From assembly GCF_009906855.1 (NCBI RefSeq), contig NZ_CP047650.1, positions 3,720,001-3,784,000 of the forward strand: a DNA stretch of 64,000 nt, written 5' to 3'. Position numbers and translations under genes: made by a program. Positions 37,841 through 48,597 of this stretch are shown here, piece by piece (position 1 is the first letter of the stretch; each line of letters begins with the position of its first letter). Under the pieces are notes generated by a model. That model had not been told where the DNA came from. It ran no database searches and saw nothing but the letters and a program-made list of their open reading frames with translations. The stretch is from Xylophilus rhododendri (GTDB lineage Bacteria; Pseudomonadota; Gammaproteobacteria; Burkholderiales; Burkholderiaceae_C).

Positions 37841-37879
37841 CCTGCATTGAATCGCCGCCGCCTTGCGCCGCAATGCAGG
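37841..37879. promoter_or_regulatory. Inverted repeat in the divergent efflux/two-component intergenic region
   Basis: CCTGCATTG at 37841-37849 and CAATGCAGG at 37871-37879 are perfect inverted arms, 21 nt apart. They lie in the 238-bp region that must hold the promoters of both the nine-gene operon and the regulator genes. A response-regulator or dimeric-repressor site is possible. I see no clear -10/-35 pair in this region. Confidence 0.4.
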
Positions 37880-38013
37880 GAATGTGGAGAAACCGTGGAG
37901 GCGCGTTCGACGCCGCAGGCTGTCTTGCACGCGAATGCCCGCATCCGGGCCTGGGGTCTTGAATGCGTAGTCAGGTGTTGTTCAAGTAACAGTTGATAAG
38001 CTCACCCCGCCGC

Positions 38014-38736
38014 ATGAACGCAACGCTCACCCCCACCGGACCGCTGGTGCTGGTCGTCGAAGACGAACCGGCGATCGCCGACATCCTGGTCGCCTACCTC
38101 CGCCGCGAGGGCTTCCGCACCCACTGCGCCGGCGACGGCCAGGCGGGCCTCGCCGCCTTCGCGCAGGAGAAACCGGCGCTGATGCTGCTGGACATCCACC
38201 TGCCCGGCATGGACGGCATCGACGTGCTGAAGCACGTGCGCGCCGAGGACGACACGCCCGTCATCATGGTCACCGCGCTCGCCGACGACGTCGACAAGCT
38301 GCTGGCCCTGCGCATGGGCGCCGACGACTACGTGGTCAAGCCCTACAGCCCGCCCGAGGTGGTGGCGCGGGTCAAGGCGGTGCTGCGCCGCAGCGCGGCC
38401 AAGGCGCCGGCCAAGCCGCAGTCGGTGCTCAAGGTGGGCCGGCTGGAGATCGACCAGGAAGCCCACATCGCCCGCGCCCTCAACAGCGACGGCCGGCCCG
38501 AGACCCTGCCGCTGACGCTGACCGAATTCCGCCTGCTCGCCTGCCTGGCCGCGCAGCCGCGGCGCTGCTTCTCGCGCAGCCACCTGATCGAGACCTGCCT
38601 GCCGGAGAGCGACGCGCTCGACCGGGTGATCGACTCGCATCTCTCCAAGCTGCGCCGCAAGCTGCAACTGGCCGGCAACGGCGAACTCATCGAGACGGTG
38701 CGCGGCATCGGCTACCGGCTGTGGCCCGGGGAGTAG
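38014..38736 (+). CDS. OmpR/BaeR-family response regulator
   Basis: A 240-residue regulator with a receiver domain (VVEDEP acidic pair, phospho-Asp in MLLDIHLPGMDG, Lys in YVVKPYSPPE) and a C-terminal winged-helix trans_reg_C domain (TLTEFRLLACL, VIDSHLSKLRRKL, GIGYRLWPGE). It resembles BaeR. Divergent from the exporter operon and overlapping the kinase gene by 16 nt, it is the obvious regulator of that operon. ATG 38014 is preferred to an upstream TTG. Confidence 0.94.
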   Translation: MNATLTPTGPLVLVVEDEPAIADILVAYLRREGFRTHCAGDGQAGLAAFAQEKPALMLLDIHLPGMDGIDVLKHVRAEDDTPVIMVTALADDVDKLLALRMGADDYVVKPYSPPEVVARVKAVLRRSAAKAPAKPQSVLKVGRLEIDQEAHIARALNSDGRPETLPLTLTEFRLLACLAAQPRRCFSRSHLIETCLPESDALDRVIDSHLSKLRRKLQLAGNGELIETVRGIGYRLWPGE

Positions 38737-39863
38737 AGCGGATCTGGGTCCGCTTCGGGCTCTGGATCGCCGGCACGGTGCTGGTCACCATGGGCCTGCT
38801 CGGCGCCAGCGTGATGGTGTTCGCCGAACTGCAGTACCACAGCTTCTACCGCAACCTGCCGCAGCCGGTGCGGGTGGAGCTCGACGCGCTCAACGACCAG
38901 GACCTGGAAGACAGCCCGCGCGCCGTCGAGATCTACGGCCAGTACTGGAAGGGCGACCTGCTCTTCGGCGAGAAATGGTCGCTGGTGATCGGCCTGTTCA
39001 TCTGCCTGCCGGTGGGGCTGGGCGTGGGTTTCTGGGTGTCGCGCATCGTCACCCTGCCGCTGGCCTCGATGGCCGAGGCGGCGCAGCGGGTGGCGGTGGG
39101 CGATTTCTCGGTGCGCGCCGAGCCCGGCCGGGCGCGCGGCGAGATCACCGCCATGGTGGTCGACTTCAACCACATGATCGATGCGCTCGAAGGCCTGGAG
39201 CGCGAACGCCGCGCCACCGCCGCCGCCGTTTCGCACGAACTGCGCACGCCGCTGGCGGTGCTGCGGGCGCGCCTGCATGCGGTGTGCGACGGTGTCATCG
39301 AGGGCGACGAGACCGAGTTCCGCCGCCTGCTCGGCGAGGTCGAGCACCTGGGCCGGCTGGTGGACGACCTGCACACCCTGTCGGTGGCCGAGGCCGGGCG
39401 CCTGTCGCTGCAGCACGAGCGCCTGGACCTGGGCGGCCTCGTCGAGGACACACTCACCGGCATGGAGCCACGCATCGCCCAGCGCGGCGTGATGCTGGAA
39501 TGGGTGCCGGCCATCGGCCCGGTCTGGGTGCGCCTGGACCGCGACCGCATGCGCCAGGTGCTGACCAATCTGGTCGAGAACGCCTTGCGCCATGCTTCGG
39601 AAGGCGGCTGGCTGCAGGTGGCGCTGGGCGTGGAGGGCGAGGATGCCCTGCTGTCGGTGGCCGACGACGGCCCCGGCCTGCCGCAGGACATGCGGAACAA
39701 CCCCTTCCGGCGTTTCCAGAAATCGCTGCACGGCAACAGCGAGGGCGTGGGGCTGGGCCTGTCCATCGTGCATGCGCTGGTGGTGCAGCAGGGCGGCGAG
39801 GTCGGCGCCGAGGACCGGGCGGGCGGCGGCACGGTGTTCACCGTGCGTATGCCGCTGGCCTGA
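38721..39863 (+). CDS. BaeS-like sensor histidine kinase
   Basis: A 380-residue kinase with two membrane helices (about residues 10-35 and 87-110) flanking a short periplasmic loop. A HAMP domain, the H-box AAVSHELRTPLAVLRAR, the N-box VLTNLVENALRHA and the G-box VADDGPGLP follow. It starts at a GTG inside the regulator gene. The short sensor loop suggests detection of envelope stress or an amphipathic compound, as for BaeS. Confidence 0.93.
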   Translation: MARGVERIWVRFGLWIAGTVLVTMGLLGASVMVFAELQYHSFYRNLPQPVRVELDALNDQDLEDSPRAVEIYGQYWKGDLLFGEKWSLVIGLFICLPVGLGVGFWVSRIVTLPLASMAEAAQRVAVGDFSVRAEPGRARGEITAMVVDFNHMIDALEGLERERRATAAAVSHELRTPLAVLRARLHAVCDGVIEGDETEFRRLLGEVEHLGRLVDDLHTLSVAEAGRLSLQHERLDLGGLVEDTLTGMEPRIAQRGVMLEWVPAIGPVWVRLDRDRMRQVLTNLVENALRHASEGGWLQVALGVEGEDALLSVADDGPGLPQDMRNNPFRRFQKSLHGNSEGVGLGLSIVHALVVQQGGEVGAEDRAGGGTVFTVRMPLA

Positions 39864-39878
39864 GGCGGGCGGGCGGGC

Positions 39879-41552
39879 TCAGGCGGCCCAGCGGTCGAAC
39901 AGCGTTTTCAGGTAGCCGGCCGACGCGATGACGTCGGGATCGATGCTGGCGGTGGCGAAAGCCTGGTGGTCGAAGGGCTCGCCGGCCGCGTCGGCTTGCT
40001 GCTCGGCCCGGCTGACCGCGAGCAGCGCATTGCTGCGCGCCAGGAAATCTCCGCCCGAGACGAAGCGCGGGTCCTGCGGGTCGTCGATGTCGGTGCCTTC
40101 GTCCAGTTCGTCGATGGCGCGCCTGTAGCGCTGCAGCGGATCGGGCCGGGCCGCGGCAGGCGGGGCGGCCGGCTCCGGCGGCCGCACGAAGGGCCGGGCC
40201 TCGCTGGACATGAAACCGAAGTAATGCTCGACATGGCTGGCGGCACTGTCCACCAGGGCCTGGGTGAGCGCGGGGTCCAGCTTCTGCCGGCGCGCCACGG
40301 CGCGGGCGTGCTGCTCCTTGGCGGCGATCAGCTGGTCCTGCAGCACCCGGCCCAGGACCATCCTGGACTCCGGCCGCAGCAGCAGCCTTTCTGCACCCCA
40401 GAAGAAGTGCAGGGTCTTCTCCTCTTCCCACTGGGTGCCCCGGGCGTAACCGAACTTGGCCTCTTTCAGCATCCGCGCCGCCATGCTGCGGCTCAGGATG
40501 TCGCGCATCTCGTCGACCGTGGAAGGCTGGCGAGTCGCCAGCTTGCGCAAGGTCTCGGCATGCATGCGCCAGCCTGGTGCCGCCTGCAGTTCCATCAGTT
40601 GGTTGAACAGGATCAGGCCCGTCGAGATCGTGCTGTCGATGGAGGCCGACGCCTCGGTTGCTTGGGGGCCGGCGTGGCCGAGTTCGTCGGCGATCCTCAT
40701 CAGGGCGGCGTGCAGGGAATCGACGATGAAGGGCTGCTGCTGCGTGAAGAATTCGTCCGTCTGCGCCACCGGCACGATCTGGCGTCGATTAATGTCGCGC
40801 AGCGAAAAGTTCCCGATCGGGACGGCTTTGTCCGGATGCGCTTTCGTCAGTTCGGCGATGACATAGCGGTGCGCCGCGCCCACCAGCGCATCGGCCAGGG
40901 CCTGCGGGCTGGCCAGCCTGCCGCTGGCCAGGTCGGCCCGCAGCTGTTCGCGCGCGGAGCTGTCGAGCACCGCGGGCACCGCGACGGGTTCGGGCGGGTG
41001 GAAGATCGCGTCCAGCCTGCTGTCCCGGCCGCATTCGACACGCAAGGCCTCGGGCAGCATCTCGGCGAGCCTGGCCAGCAGCTCGCGGTCCTCGTTGCTG
41101 AGCGGGCCCCGCCGGCGTGCCAGGGCGATGGCTTTCAGCACATCCAGCAAGGGCGCGACACGGAAAGGGCCGATGCCCGGATCGCACCAGTAGTACTTGC
41201 CGGCGGGATTGCGTTTGTCCAGGTGGTAGCGGGTCTCCTCGGTGCGGTCGGGGCGCGACGCTGGATCGGTGTCGCCGGTCACGGCGGCCAGCGCCGCGTG
41301 GAGGCCGCTCAGGTCCGAGGTCTCGTGCGGGGCGGCTTCGAGCAGGGCCTGCACCAGGTCTGCGAAACGCGTCGCGGCGCTGGCGGCGGGCGAGGAGAAA
41401 CAAGCGTCGGTGCAGTCCGGAGCCGGGATGTCAAAGGGCATCGTCGGCTTTGCGGCCGTGGATGTCTGATCGTCCCTGGATGGCGGTGGATGCTGGCGGG
41501 AAACGAGAGGCCGGGATGTGGCGATGGCCGAGGCGTCGGGAGGCGGCAGCAT
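39879..41552 (-). CDS. Unknown 557-residue protein, candidate type III effector (paralogue pair, copy 1)
   Basis: I do not recognise this protein. It aligns with the next gene over most of its length. The strongest match is the C-terminus: DPRFVSGGDFLARSNALL, then a V-RAE-rich segment and PFD, against DPRFVSASDFLLRSHALL in the partner. A central FFW-containing segment and a SHVxHYxxFM segment are also shared. The N-terminus is Pro/Ser-rich without a signal peptide. ATG 41552 has AGGAG 7 nt upstream and lies 72 nt from an exact PIP box. Confidence 0.8.
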   Translation of the reverse strand: MLPPPDASAIATSRPLVSRQHPPPSRDDQTSTAAKPTMPFDIPAPDCTDACFSSPAASAATRFADLVQALLEAAPHETSDLSGLHAALAAVTGDTDPASRPDRTEETRYHLDKRNPAGKYYWCDPGIGPFRVAPLLDVLKAIALARRRGPLSNEDRELLARLAEMLPEALRVECGRDSRLDAIFHPPEPVAVPAVLDSSAREQLRADLASGRLASPQALADALVGAAHRYVIAELTKAHPDKAVPIGNFSLRDINRRQIVPVAQTDEFFTQQQPFIVDSLHAALMRIADELGHAGPQATEASASIDSTISTGLILFNQLMELQAAPGWRMHAETLRKLATRQPSTVDEMRDILSRSMAARMLKEAKFGYARGTQWEEEKTLHFFWGAERLLLRPESRMVLGRVLQDQLIAAKEQHARAVARRQKLDPALTQALVDSAASHVEHYFGFMSSEARPFVRPPEPAAPPAAARPDPLQRYRRAIDELDEGTDIDDPQDPRFVSGGDFLARSNALLAVSRAEQQADAAGEPFDHQAFATASIDPDVIASAGYLKTLFDRWAA

Positions 41553-41623
41553 GGGATCTCCTGAGGAAGACTTTCGATCCCGCCGACGCTAATTTTTTGG
41601 CGCCTTCGGCCTGCAGCCGCCAA

Positions 41624-41648
41624 CCGAAAGACGGTCATCCCGACCGAA
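41624..41648 (-). promoter_or_regulatory. PIP box (exact) with -10
   Basis: Minus strand TTCGG-N15-TTCGG with TAGCGT at 41591-41586. The same -10 hexamer is found at the same distance upstream of the gene at 57102-58178. Confidence 0.7.
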
Positions 41649-41663
41649 TGGCGAGGCGGCGTC

Positions 41664-43394
41664 TCAGGCCGGCCAACGGGAGAAGCTTGCCTGGAGGTAG
41701 GGCGCCGCGGCCGCCACGTCGGCATTGGTGCTGCTGTCGATGAATGCCGCGCGGTCGAAAGGCGTGCCGGCGATGCGGGCGGCGCGCTCCGCCCGGTTGA
41801 CTTCCAACAGGGCATGGCTGCGGAGCAGGAAATCGCTGGCCGACACGAAACGTGGGTCCTTGGGATCTGCGATGCGAGTTCCGTTTTCGAGATCTTCCAC
41901 GGCCTGCCTGTAAGGTGCGTCCGTCTCGCTGAAGGGCGCCATGCCTGCTGGCGTGGCGAACGGGTCCGCTGCCTGGGCCATGAAGTCGTAGTAATGCCGC
42001 ACGTGGCTGACCGTGTTGTCCAGCAGTGCCTCGATCCCATCCGGCGGCAACTGCTGTCGTTTTCCAATGGCCTGCGCCTGCACCTGTTTGAACTGGATGA
42101 TCAGGTCCTGGATGGCTTTGCCGAGCGCCATTTTCGAAGCGGGTTTCCGCAACAGTTTCAACGCCGTCCAGAAGAAATCGACGCTGGTCCTTTCCTCCAC
42201 GCTCGTATGCCCGAATTTCTTCAGCGTGACCTGCCTTTGCATCATGCTTTGCTCCAGGATTTCGCCGATGTGCTCGGGGGTCGAGGGCTGGGTTTGTGCG
42301 ATTTCCCGCAGTACGTAGTCATTGGCCTGGTGCCGTTGCGGGATTTCGAGGATGTTCTGGAGCAGCAGCAAACCGTCGGAAAGAATGCCGCCGATTTCCG
42401 GTCCACCGGCGGATGGCGCGAATGCCGGATCGTTGAGCATCTCCAGCATTGCCGTGTGTGCGGCGGCCAGGGTGGCCTGCAGGTTTTCCTGCGTGAATTC
42501 GGAGAGTTCCGTAGACGAGACGTAGCCGTGCTTCACGCCGCCCAGTCCGTATTTGCCGATTTTCATCGCTGCGCCCGGATACAGCCGGGCCAGGCGGACG
42601 GCATAGTTCCTGTCCACCGCATCGAGCAGCACCGCGGTCAGTTTCTCGGGTGAATCGATGGAACCGTCGAGCAGGGCGGCGCGCCATTTTTCGATGTCGT
42701 TATTCAAGAACAGCGCCTGCGGTTCGGCGGCGCTGCCTGCAGCGCCGGATTTTTCCCTCAGTTCCCGGACGATTTCCAGATTGGCGGCGAGATAGGCCTG
42801 GTAATCGCCGCTGGCATCGAGTTGGCTTTGAATGGCGTCCACCCGCTGCGCCATCGCGGCATCCGAAACCGGCAGATGCTGCAATGCCTTCCGCCATACG
42901 GCCTGCTTGAGGACTTGCCCGACCAGCCTGCCGTCATGGCCCGAGGTTTCGAGCATCCAATTCTTGAGCGAATCGAAGGCCCGGCCTTCCGGACATTCGA
43001 ACGCCGGATCGAATGCGAAAGTCAGCACGTCCAGCAATGCCGCTGGCGGCAGGATTCCCAGGAGGGTGGAGAGATCGGATTTGGCGAACAGTTGCTGCAA
43101 GCAGGCTGTGCTCGCATGTTCCGCCGACACCAGGGCTCCGGCGAGGTCATGGAGTCGGTCTGCCGCGCTGCTGGCGGGGAGGGGCGCCTGCTGAGGGTCC
43201 GGCTGGCTGAAGGACGCGGCGTCCGCCGCGATTTTCGGCACGGCCTCCTGCAGCGTCTTGCCGATGCCGCCGGTTGCAGCGGGCAAACCGGGTGGCTGCG
43301 GGCCGGGCGCGGCTTGGGGCTGCGGGGCCTTGCGGCCCAGGCATTGGGAGAGGTTGGAAAGAAATTGGTGGAAGTGCGAGCTGAACATGGGCAT
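41664..43394 (-). CDS. Unknown 576-residue protein, candidate type III effector (paralogue pair, copy 2)
   Basis: A paralogue of the preceding entry, not recognised otherwise. It is helix-rich, with a Gln/Pro/Ala-rich N-terminal 60 residues and no signal peptide. Shared segments are DFFWTALKLL (HFFWGAERLL in the partner), VSHVRHYYDFM and the C-terminal DPRFVSASDFLLRSHALL. Two ATGs are close (43394 and 43388). The second gives MFSSHFHQ, like other candidate effectors here. The open frame reaches 43631, but that would run through the PIP-like promoter. Confidence 0.78.
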   Translation of the reverse strand: MPMFSSHFHQFLSNLSQCLGRKAPQPQAAPGPQPPGLPAATGGIGKTLQEAVPKIAADAASFSQPDPQQAPLPASSAADRLHDLAGALVSAEHASTACLQQLFAKSDLSTLLGILPPAALLDVLTFAFDPAFECPEGRAFDSLKNWMLETSGHDGRLVGQVLKQAVWRKALQHLPVSDAAMAQRVDAIQSQLDASGDYQAYLAANLEIVRELREKSGAAGSAAEPQALFLNNDIEKWRAALLDGSIDSPEKLTAVLLDAVDRNYAVRLARLYPGAAMKIGKYGLGGVKHGYVSSTELSEFTQENLQATLAAAHTAMLEMLNDPAFAPSAGGPEIGGILSDGLLLLQNILEIPQRHQANDYVLREIAQTQPSTPEHIGEILEQSMMQRQVTLKKFGHTSVEERTSVDFFWTALKLLRKPASKMALGKAIQDLIIQFKQVQAQAIGKRQQLPPDGIEALLDNTVSHVRHYYDFMAQAADPFATPAGMAPFSETDAPYRQAVEDLENGTRIADPKDPRFVSASDFLLRSHALLEVNRAERAARIAGTPFDRAAFIDSSTNADVAAAAPYLQASFSRWPA

Positions 43395-43486
43395 CCCGGG
43401 AGAGCGTTGACGGCGAAAGCAGCGCCACTGCGGGCCGTGCCTTGTCGTCAAGCTATCTCCTGGGATGCGCAACCGAAGGCACGAAC

Positions 43487-43511
43487 ACGAAGATCCGGCA
43501 GCGATTGCGAT
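43487..43511 (-). promoter_or_regulatory. PIP-box-like element with -10
   Basis: Minus strand ATCGC-N15-TTCGT (one mismatch) with TAGCTT at 43455-43450. It lies 93 nt upstream of ATG 43394. A second, overlapping register with the same half-sites lies 6 bp nearer the gene (43481-43505) but has a poorer -10 position. Confidence 0.5.
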
Positions 43512-43546
43512 GTCTGCTTCGTGTTCGCAGTGCTCGGAGTGCGTGT

Positions 43547-44365
43547 TCAGCCGGCCCGCGCGGCCAGGATGGCAGCGACGGTCTGGGCGAATCCGGCGCC
43601 GCGGCTGCCTTCGGCCAGGTAGGCCGGCCATTGCGTCAGCCGGGGCAGGAAACGCGCCACATTGGCCACGCCCACGCTGTGGGCGAAGGCGCCGAACATC
43701 AGCTGGTCGTTGGTGGAGTCGCCGACATAGGCCCAGCGGCCGATCTCGGCATCCAGCGCGCGGCCGAGCAGTTCCCGCACCACCCAGTGCGCGCCGACCA
43801 GCTTGTCGTGCCCGCCCAGCCAGCCGTTGATGTGGATGCTGCTGACGGTGGCGTGCAGGCCCTCCGCGCGCATCAGGGTGACGACGGCGGCGATCCTGTC
43901 CTCGTCGAGGTGGGCGAATTCGCTGTGGTCGATGGCGATGTCGGTCTCGCGGCCGGGCGAGTCGGTGGCGCGGAGGGCACCGGGGATCTCTCGCTCGATG
44001 CGCGCCAGCACCTGCTGCAGCCGCGCGAAGTTCGCCGCCCGGGTGGCGGCATCGTCGCGGTAGAGGCGTTCGACCGAGACGCCGTCGGCGCGCGCCACCG
44101 GCACCAGGGCGACGGCGCCGTTCTCGGCCACCAGCGCGTCCAGCGGCCAGCTGGCGGCGAAGGCCAGGCTCCAGCCGACCGGCCGGCCGGTGATGGCGAT
44201 GCGGTGCAGGCCGGCCTCGCGCAGGGCTGCCAGGGCGGCCAGCGCGTCGGGGGTGATGGCGCCCTCGGTGGTGAGGGTGTCGTCGATGTCGGTCATCACC
44301 CCGACCAGGCCGCGCCGCGCTTCGAGCGGCCAGGCGGCCAGCGGGCGCAGGCGGTCGCTGTGCAT
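43547..44365 (-). CDS. HAD-IIB family hydrolase (Cof/MPGP-like)
   Basis: A 272-residue sugar-phosphatase-type HAD enzyme. It has TDIDDTLTTEG (nucleophile motif), AITGRPVGW for motif II, GGHDKLVGAHWV for motif III and AYVGDSTNDQLMF for motif IV. The pattern fits sucrose-phosphatase and mannosyl-3-phosphoglycerate phosphatase relatives. It lies 7 nt downstream of prfC on the same strand, so they may be co-transcribed. Confidence 0.87.
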   Translation of the reverse strand: MHSDRLRPLAAWPLEARRGLVGVMTDIDDTLTTEGAITPDALAALAALREAGLHRIAITGRPVGWSLAFAASWPLDALVAENGAVALVPVARADGVSVERLYRDDAATRAANFARLQQVLARIEREIPGALRATDSPGRETDIAIDHSEFAHLDEDRIAAVVTLMRAEGLHATVSSIHINGWLGGHDKLVGAHWVVRELLGRALDAEIGRWAYVGDSTNDQLMFGAFAHSVGVANVARFLPRLTQWPAYLAEGSRGAGFAQTVAAILAARAG

Positions 44366-44372
44366 CGCGCGC

Positions 44373-46007
<1,635 letters not shown>

Positions 46008-46090
46008 GCGGGTCTTTCGGCAAGGCGCCCGGCGCGCAGTGGGGGCGGGGCAAACGCAACCGGCGATTGTCGCATCGCCGGGCCCTGGCG

Positions 46091-46801
46091 TCACATGAGC
46101 CGTTCGATGGTGCCATCGGGGCGCGCCAGCAGGATGGCGCTCCATGCGTCGGTGTGCAGATCGAACTCCAGCGTCGACAGCGGGAGCGGCTGGTAGTAAC
46201 CCGGCAAAGGCAGGAAGAAACGCAGCTGGTGCACATGGTCGCGGCTGTGGCCGCTTTTCGCCAGGAAACGCGCCACCTGCAGAGGCCGCAATGCGTGGGC
46301 TTCGAGCATGCGGCTGGGCTCGAAGGGGTTGTCGGTGTCGAGTTCCGGCAACTCCGCCGGCGCGATGGCGCCGCAGCGCGCGCGGCGGGCCACGTCCATC
46401 ACCGCCGCGCCCGAAGCCGGTAAGACCGCCCCGGGCGGCTGGGTGGGCACGACCAGGATCGGCGGCGCGTTTTTGTCGCAGACATAAGGTGGGCGGCGGG
46501 CGTGCATGAGGTAGCCGAAGATCCGGCCGTCGTGCAGCAGCTTGTGGATGCGCACCTGCTTGCGATAGACCACCTTGACCCGCTGGGCTTCTTCTACGAA
46601 GGCTGCGGCCTCGATGTCGCCGGCGCTGGGCTGGGCGAAATCGATGATTGCGTGGCTCAGCTGTGTGACGAATTGCCTGTATTGCCGGTGCAAGGGCTGG
46701 TGTGCCTGGCTCGGAACGGCCGGTTCGAGCCGCGGGGCAGGGGGTGGAGCGGGCAGGCGGCGATATGCAGGCTTCAGACTGAAAAACTGAAAGGGTCCCA
46801 T
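46091..46801 (-). CDS. Unknown tandem-family protein 1 of 6 (candidate effector)
   Basis: This 236-residue protein is the last gene of a six-member minus-strand paralogue array. It has an N-terminal Pro-rich region, then the family core YRKQVRIHKLLHDGRIFGYLM, given here as YRKQVRI and GRIFGYLM. A VVPTQP segment precedes the C-terminal LSTLEFDL, SAILLARPDG region. ATG 46801 (MGPFQFFSL) is chosen over 46855, because the sequence before it matches the leader of member 2. It resembles no family I know. No secretion signal is seen. Confidence 0.75.
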   Translation of the reverse strand: MGPFQFFSLKPAYRRLPAPPPAPRLEPAVPSQAHQPLHRQYRQFVTQLSHAIIDFAQPSAGDIEAAAFVEEAQRVKVVYRKQVRIHKLLHDGRIFGYLMHARRPPYVCDKNAPPILVVPTQPPGAVLPASGAAVMDVARRARCGAIAPAELPELDTDNPFEPSRMLEAHALRPLQVARFLAKSGHSRDHVHQLRFFLPLPGYYQPLPLSTLEFDLHTDAWSAILLARPDGTIERLM

Positions 46802-46886
46802 GGCGATGAAGGCGAGCTGAAAGGCCCATCGTGGCGGCCGGCCCGCGCGGCGCACAGGGTTTGCCGAAGCGATGTCGGCGGTGGCG

Positions 46887-47606
46887 TCATCTCGTCAGCA
46901 AGGCCTGGCCGTCGGGCTGAACCAGGACCACTTCATCGTAGCGGTCGTAGCGGGTCAGGCCGTCGTGGGAGGCGAGGACCAGTTCGTTTTCCATGGTCGA
47001 CAGCCGCATGGGGCGGCCCGGCGCGGGCAGGAAGACATCCACCCAGTTTTTGTGCGCGGGGCTGTGGCCGGTCTGCGCCGCGAAGGCGGCGGCCTGCAGC
47101 GGCGATATGGCCCCGGCATCGAGCCAGGGATCCGGCAGCAAGGGGCCGCCGGTATGGATCAGCTCCATCTTTCCGGGCGCCGGGCCGCCGAGGCGCAGTT
47201 CCTGCGCCACATCGAGCGCATTGACCGGAGCGGCCAGGGCTCTTGTGCGGCCGGCGGCCGGAACCAGCAGCAGGGAGCCGTCGTCGCGCAGCTTGAAAGG
47301 CCGTTTGCCGGTGCTGCACACCACGCAGCCGATGACGCCTCCCCGGCCGTGGATCTTCTTGATGCGGACCTGCTTGCGGTAGAGCGACCGGGCCTGATCG
47401 ATTTCTTCATTGAAGCGGGCTCTCTCCGCCTCGACGCCGACGGCGCCGGGTGCGCGGAAGTCGGTTTTGCGGTGCCGCGCCGCGCGGGGCAGATCGACAC
47501 CATGCGCATGCTGGGGCGGGGCTGGCCGCGCAGGCGCCGCGGTCGGGGCTGGCTGATGAGCGCGTGGGCCGTGCGGGCGCAGGCCGAGAAAATGCAGGAG
47601 TCCCAT
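46887..47606 (-). CDS. Unknown tandem-family protein 2 of 6 (candidate effector)
   Basis: A 239-residue protein, closest to member 1: MGLLHFLGLRPHG against MGPFQFFSLKPAY, YRKQVRIKKI against YRKQVRIHKL, and TGHSPAHKNWVDVFLPAPG near the C-terminus followed by LSTMENEL and VVLVQPDG. The N-terminal 50 residues are Pro/Ala-rich. It lies 48 nt downstream of member 3 and 85 nt upstream of member 1. Function is unknown. Confidence 0.75.
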   Translation of the reverse strand: MGLLHFLGLRPHGPRAHQPAPTAAPARPAPPQHAHGVDLPRAARHRKTDFRAPGAVGVEAERARFNEEIDQARSLYRKQVRIKKIHGRGGVIGCVVCSTGKRPFKLRDDGSLLLVPAAGRTRALAAPVNALDVAQELRLGGPAPGKMELIHTGGPLLPDPWLDAGAISPLQAAAFAAQTGHSPAHKNWVDVFLPAPGRPMRLSTMENELVLASHDGLTRYDRYDEVVLVQPDGQALLTR

Positions 47607-47654
47607 GGCTGTGGAGGAAAGCTGAAAACTCCGATGCTCGCGAAGCCCGCATTT

Positions 47655-48491
47655 TCAAAAGCCGCGGCTGCGAAATCGGGAGGCCTCATCCGCAGTTTCG
47701 ACCACCACATAGGCCAGGCTGCCATAGCGGCCGTCGAGCCTTCCGGTTTTCGGCGAGCTCAGCATGCGCAGCACGGCGTACAGCGCGACCTCGCCCGGCG
47801 CGGCCACGAACACCTCGACCGCGCGGCGGTGATGCAGGCTCGTGCCGGCGTGATGCACGAAACGCGCGGCATAGGCCACGCTGGGGCCCCTGGTGCCGAT
47901 CAGGCGGTTGGGCAGGTCGGCCAGCAGCGGGTGGCGGGTGCAGAGCGTGAAGTCGAACTCCTCGCGGCGGATATGGCGTGCCAGGTCGATGGCGTCGTAC
48001 TCGGCTTCGGCGCACACCGCAGCCGGCACCAGCAGGCAGGGCAGCGGGCTTTCGAACTTCGGCCGGTCGGGGCTGCTGCGTTCGCCACCGGCGATCAGCA
48101 GCACCGGTTTTCTTTTCTGCTGCCGCATCTGCGTGCGATGGGCGGGCGAGGAAAGCAGGCAGCCGAGCAGGCCGTCGGCGTCGCGCACCACGGTGAGACA
48201 GACGCGTGTGCCGAATTTCTCCGACGCCGACTCGACCTGCGCCAGGAAATGCGCCTGCGCCTCGGCCGGGGTCGGCACCGCCTGGCATTCCTCGGTCTGG
48301 CTGCCGGTGCTGCTGCGTGGGACGGGATCCGTCTGGGTGGCGGCGTCGGCCCGGCGGGGCAGGCTGTTCAGGCTGGCCGACGAGGTCGGCTCGCCAGGCG
48401 CGGCCGGCAGGCTCGCCAGCGTGGCGGCCGGCAGCGCCAACGATCGGCCGGGGCGTCCGAGCATCGCATGCAAAAGATCGCTGAAACCCAT
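47655..48491 (-). CDS. Unknown tandem-family protein 3 of 6 (candidate effector)
   Basis: A 278-residue protein, the longest of its sub-operon. The core reads KFGTRVCLTVVRDADGLLGC and is followed by KPVLLIAGG. The C-terminus has VEVFVAAPGEVALYAVLRML and YGSLAYVVVE. Residues 20-60 are Ser/Ala/Pro-rich. It lies 106 nt downstream of member 4, and no separate PIP box was found for it, so it is probably read from the element at 49436-49460. Confidence 0.75.
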   Translation of the reverse strand: MGFSDLLHAMLGRPGRSLALPAATLASLPAAPGEPTSSASLNSLPRRADAATQTDPVPRSSTGSQTEECQAVPTPAEAQAHFLAQVESASEKFGTRVCLTVVRDADGLLGCLLSSPAHRTQMRQQKRKPVLLIAGGERSSPDRPKFESPLPCLLVPAAVCAEAEYDAIDLARHIRREEFDFTLCTRHPLLADLPNRLIGTRGPSVAYAARFVHHAGTSLHHRRAVEVFVAAPGEVALYAVLRMLSSPKTGRLDGRYGSLAYVVVETADEASRFRSRGF

Positions 48492-48597
48492 GGTGAAGTC
48501 ATCGTGAAATCACCAGCTTCCCCCTTCCGGCATGCGGCTGCGCGACGGGTGCGCAAGCGCTGGCGTTATCGCGAAGCCCGTATATCGCGCAGCGGTC

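Noticed and set aside
46091..48491. N-myristoylation sites in tandem-family members 1-3 (MG starts: MGPFQFF, MGLLHFL, MGFSDLL)
   Set aside because: Plant N-myristoyltransferase prefers Ser/Thr/Cys at position 6; these have Phe, Phe and Leu, and position 3 is Pro in one case.
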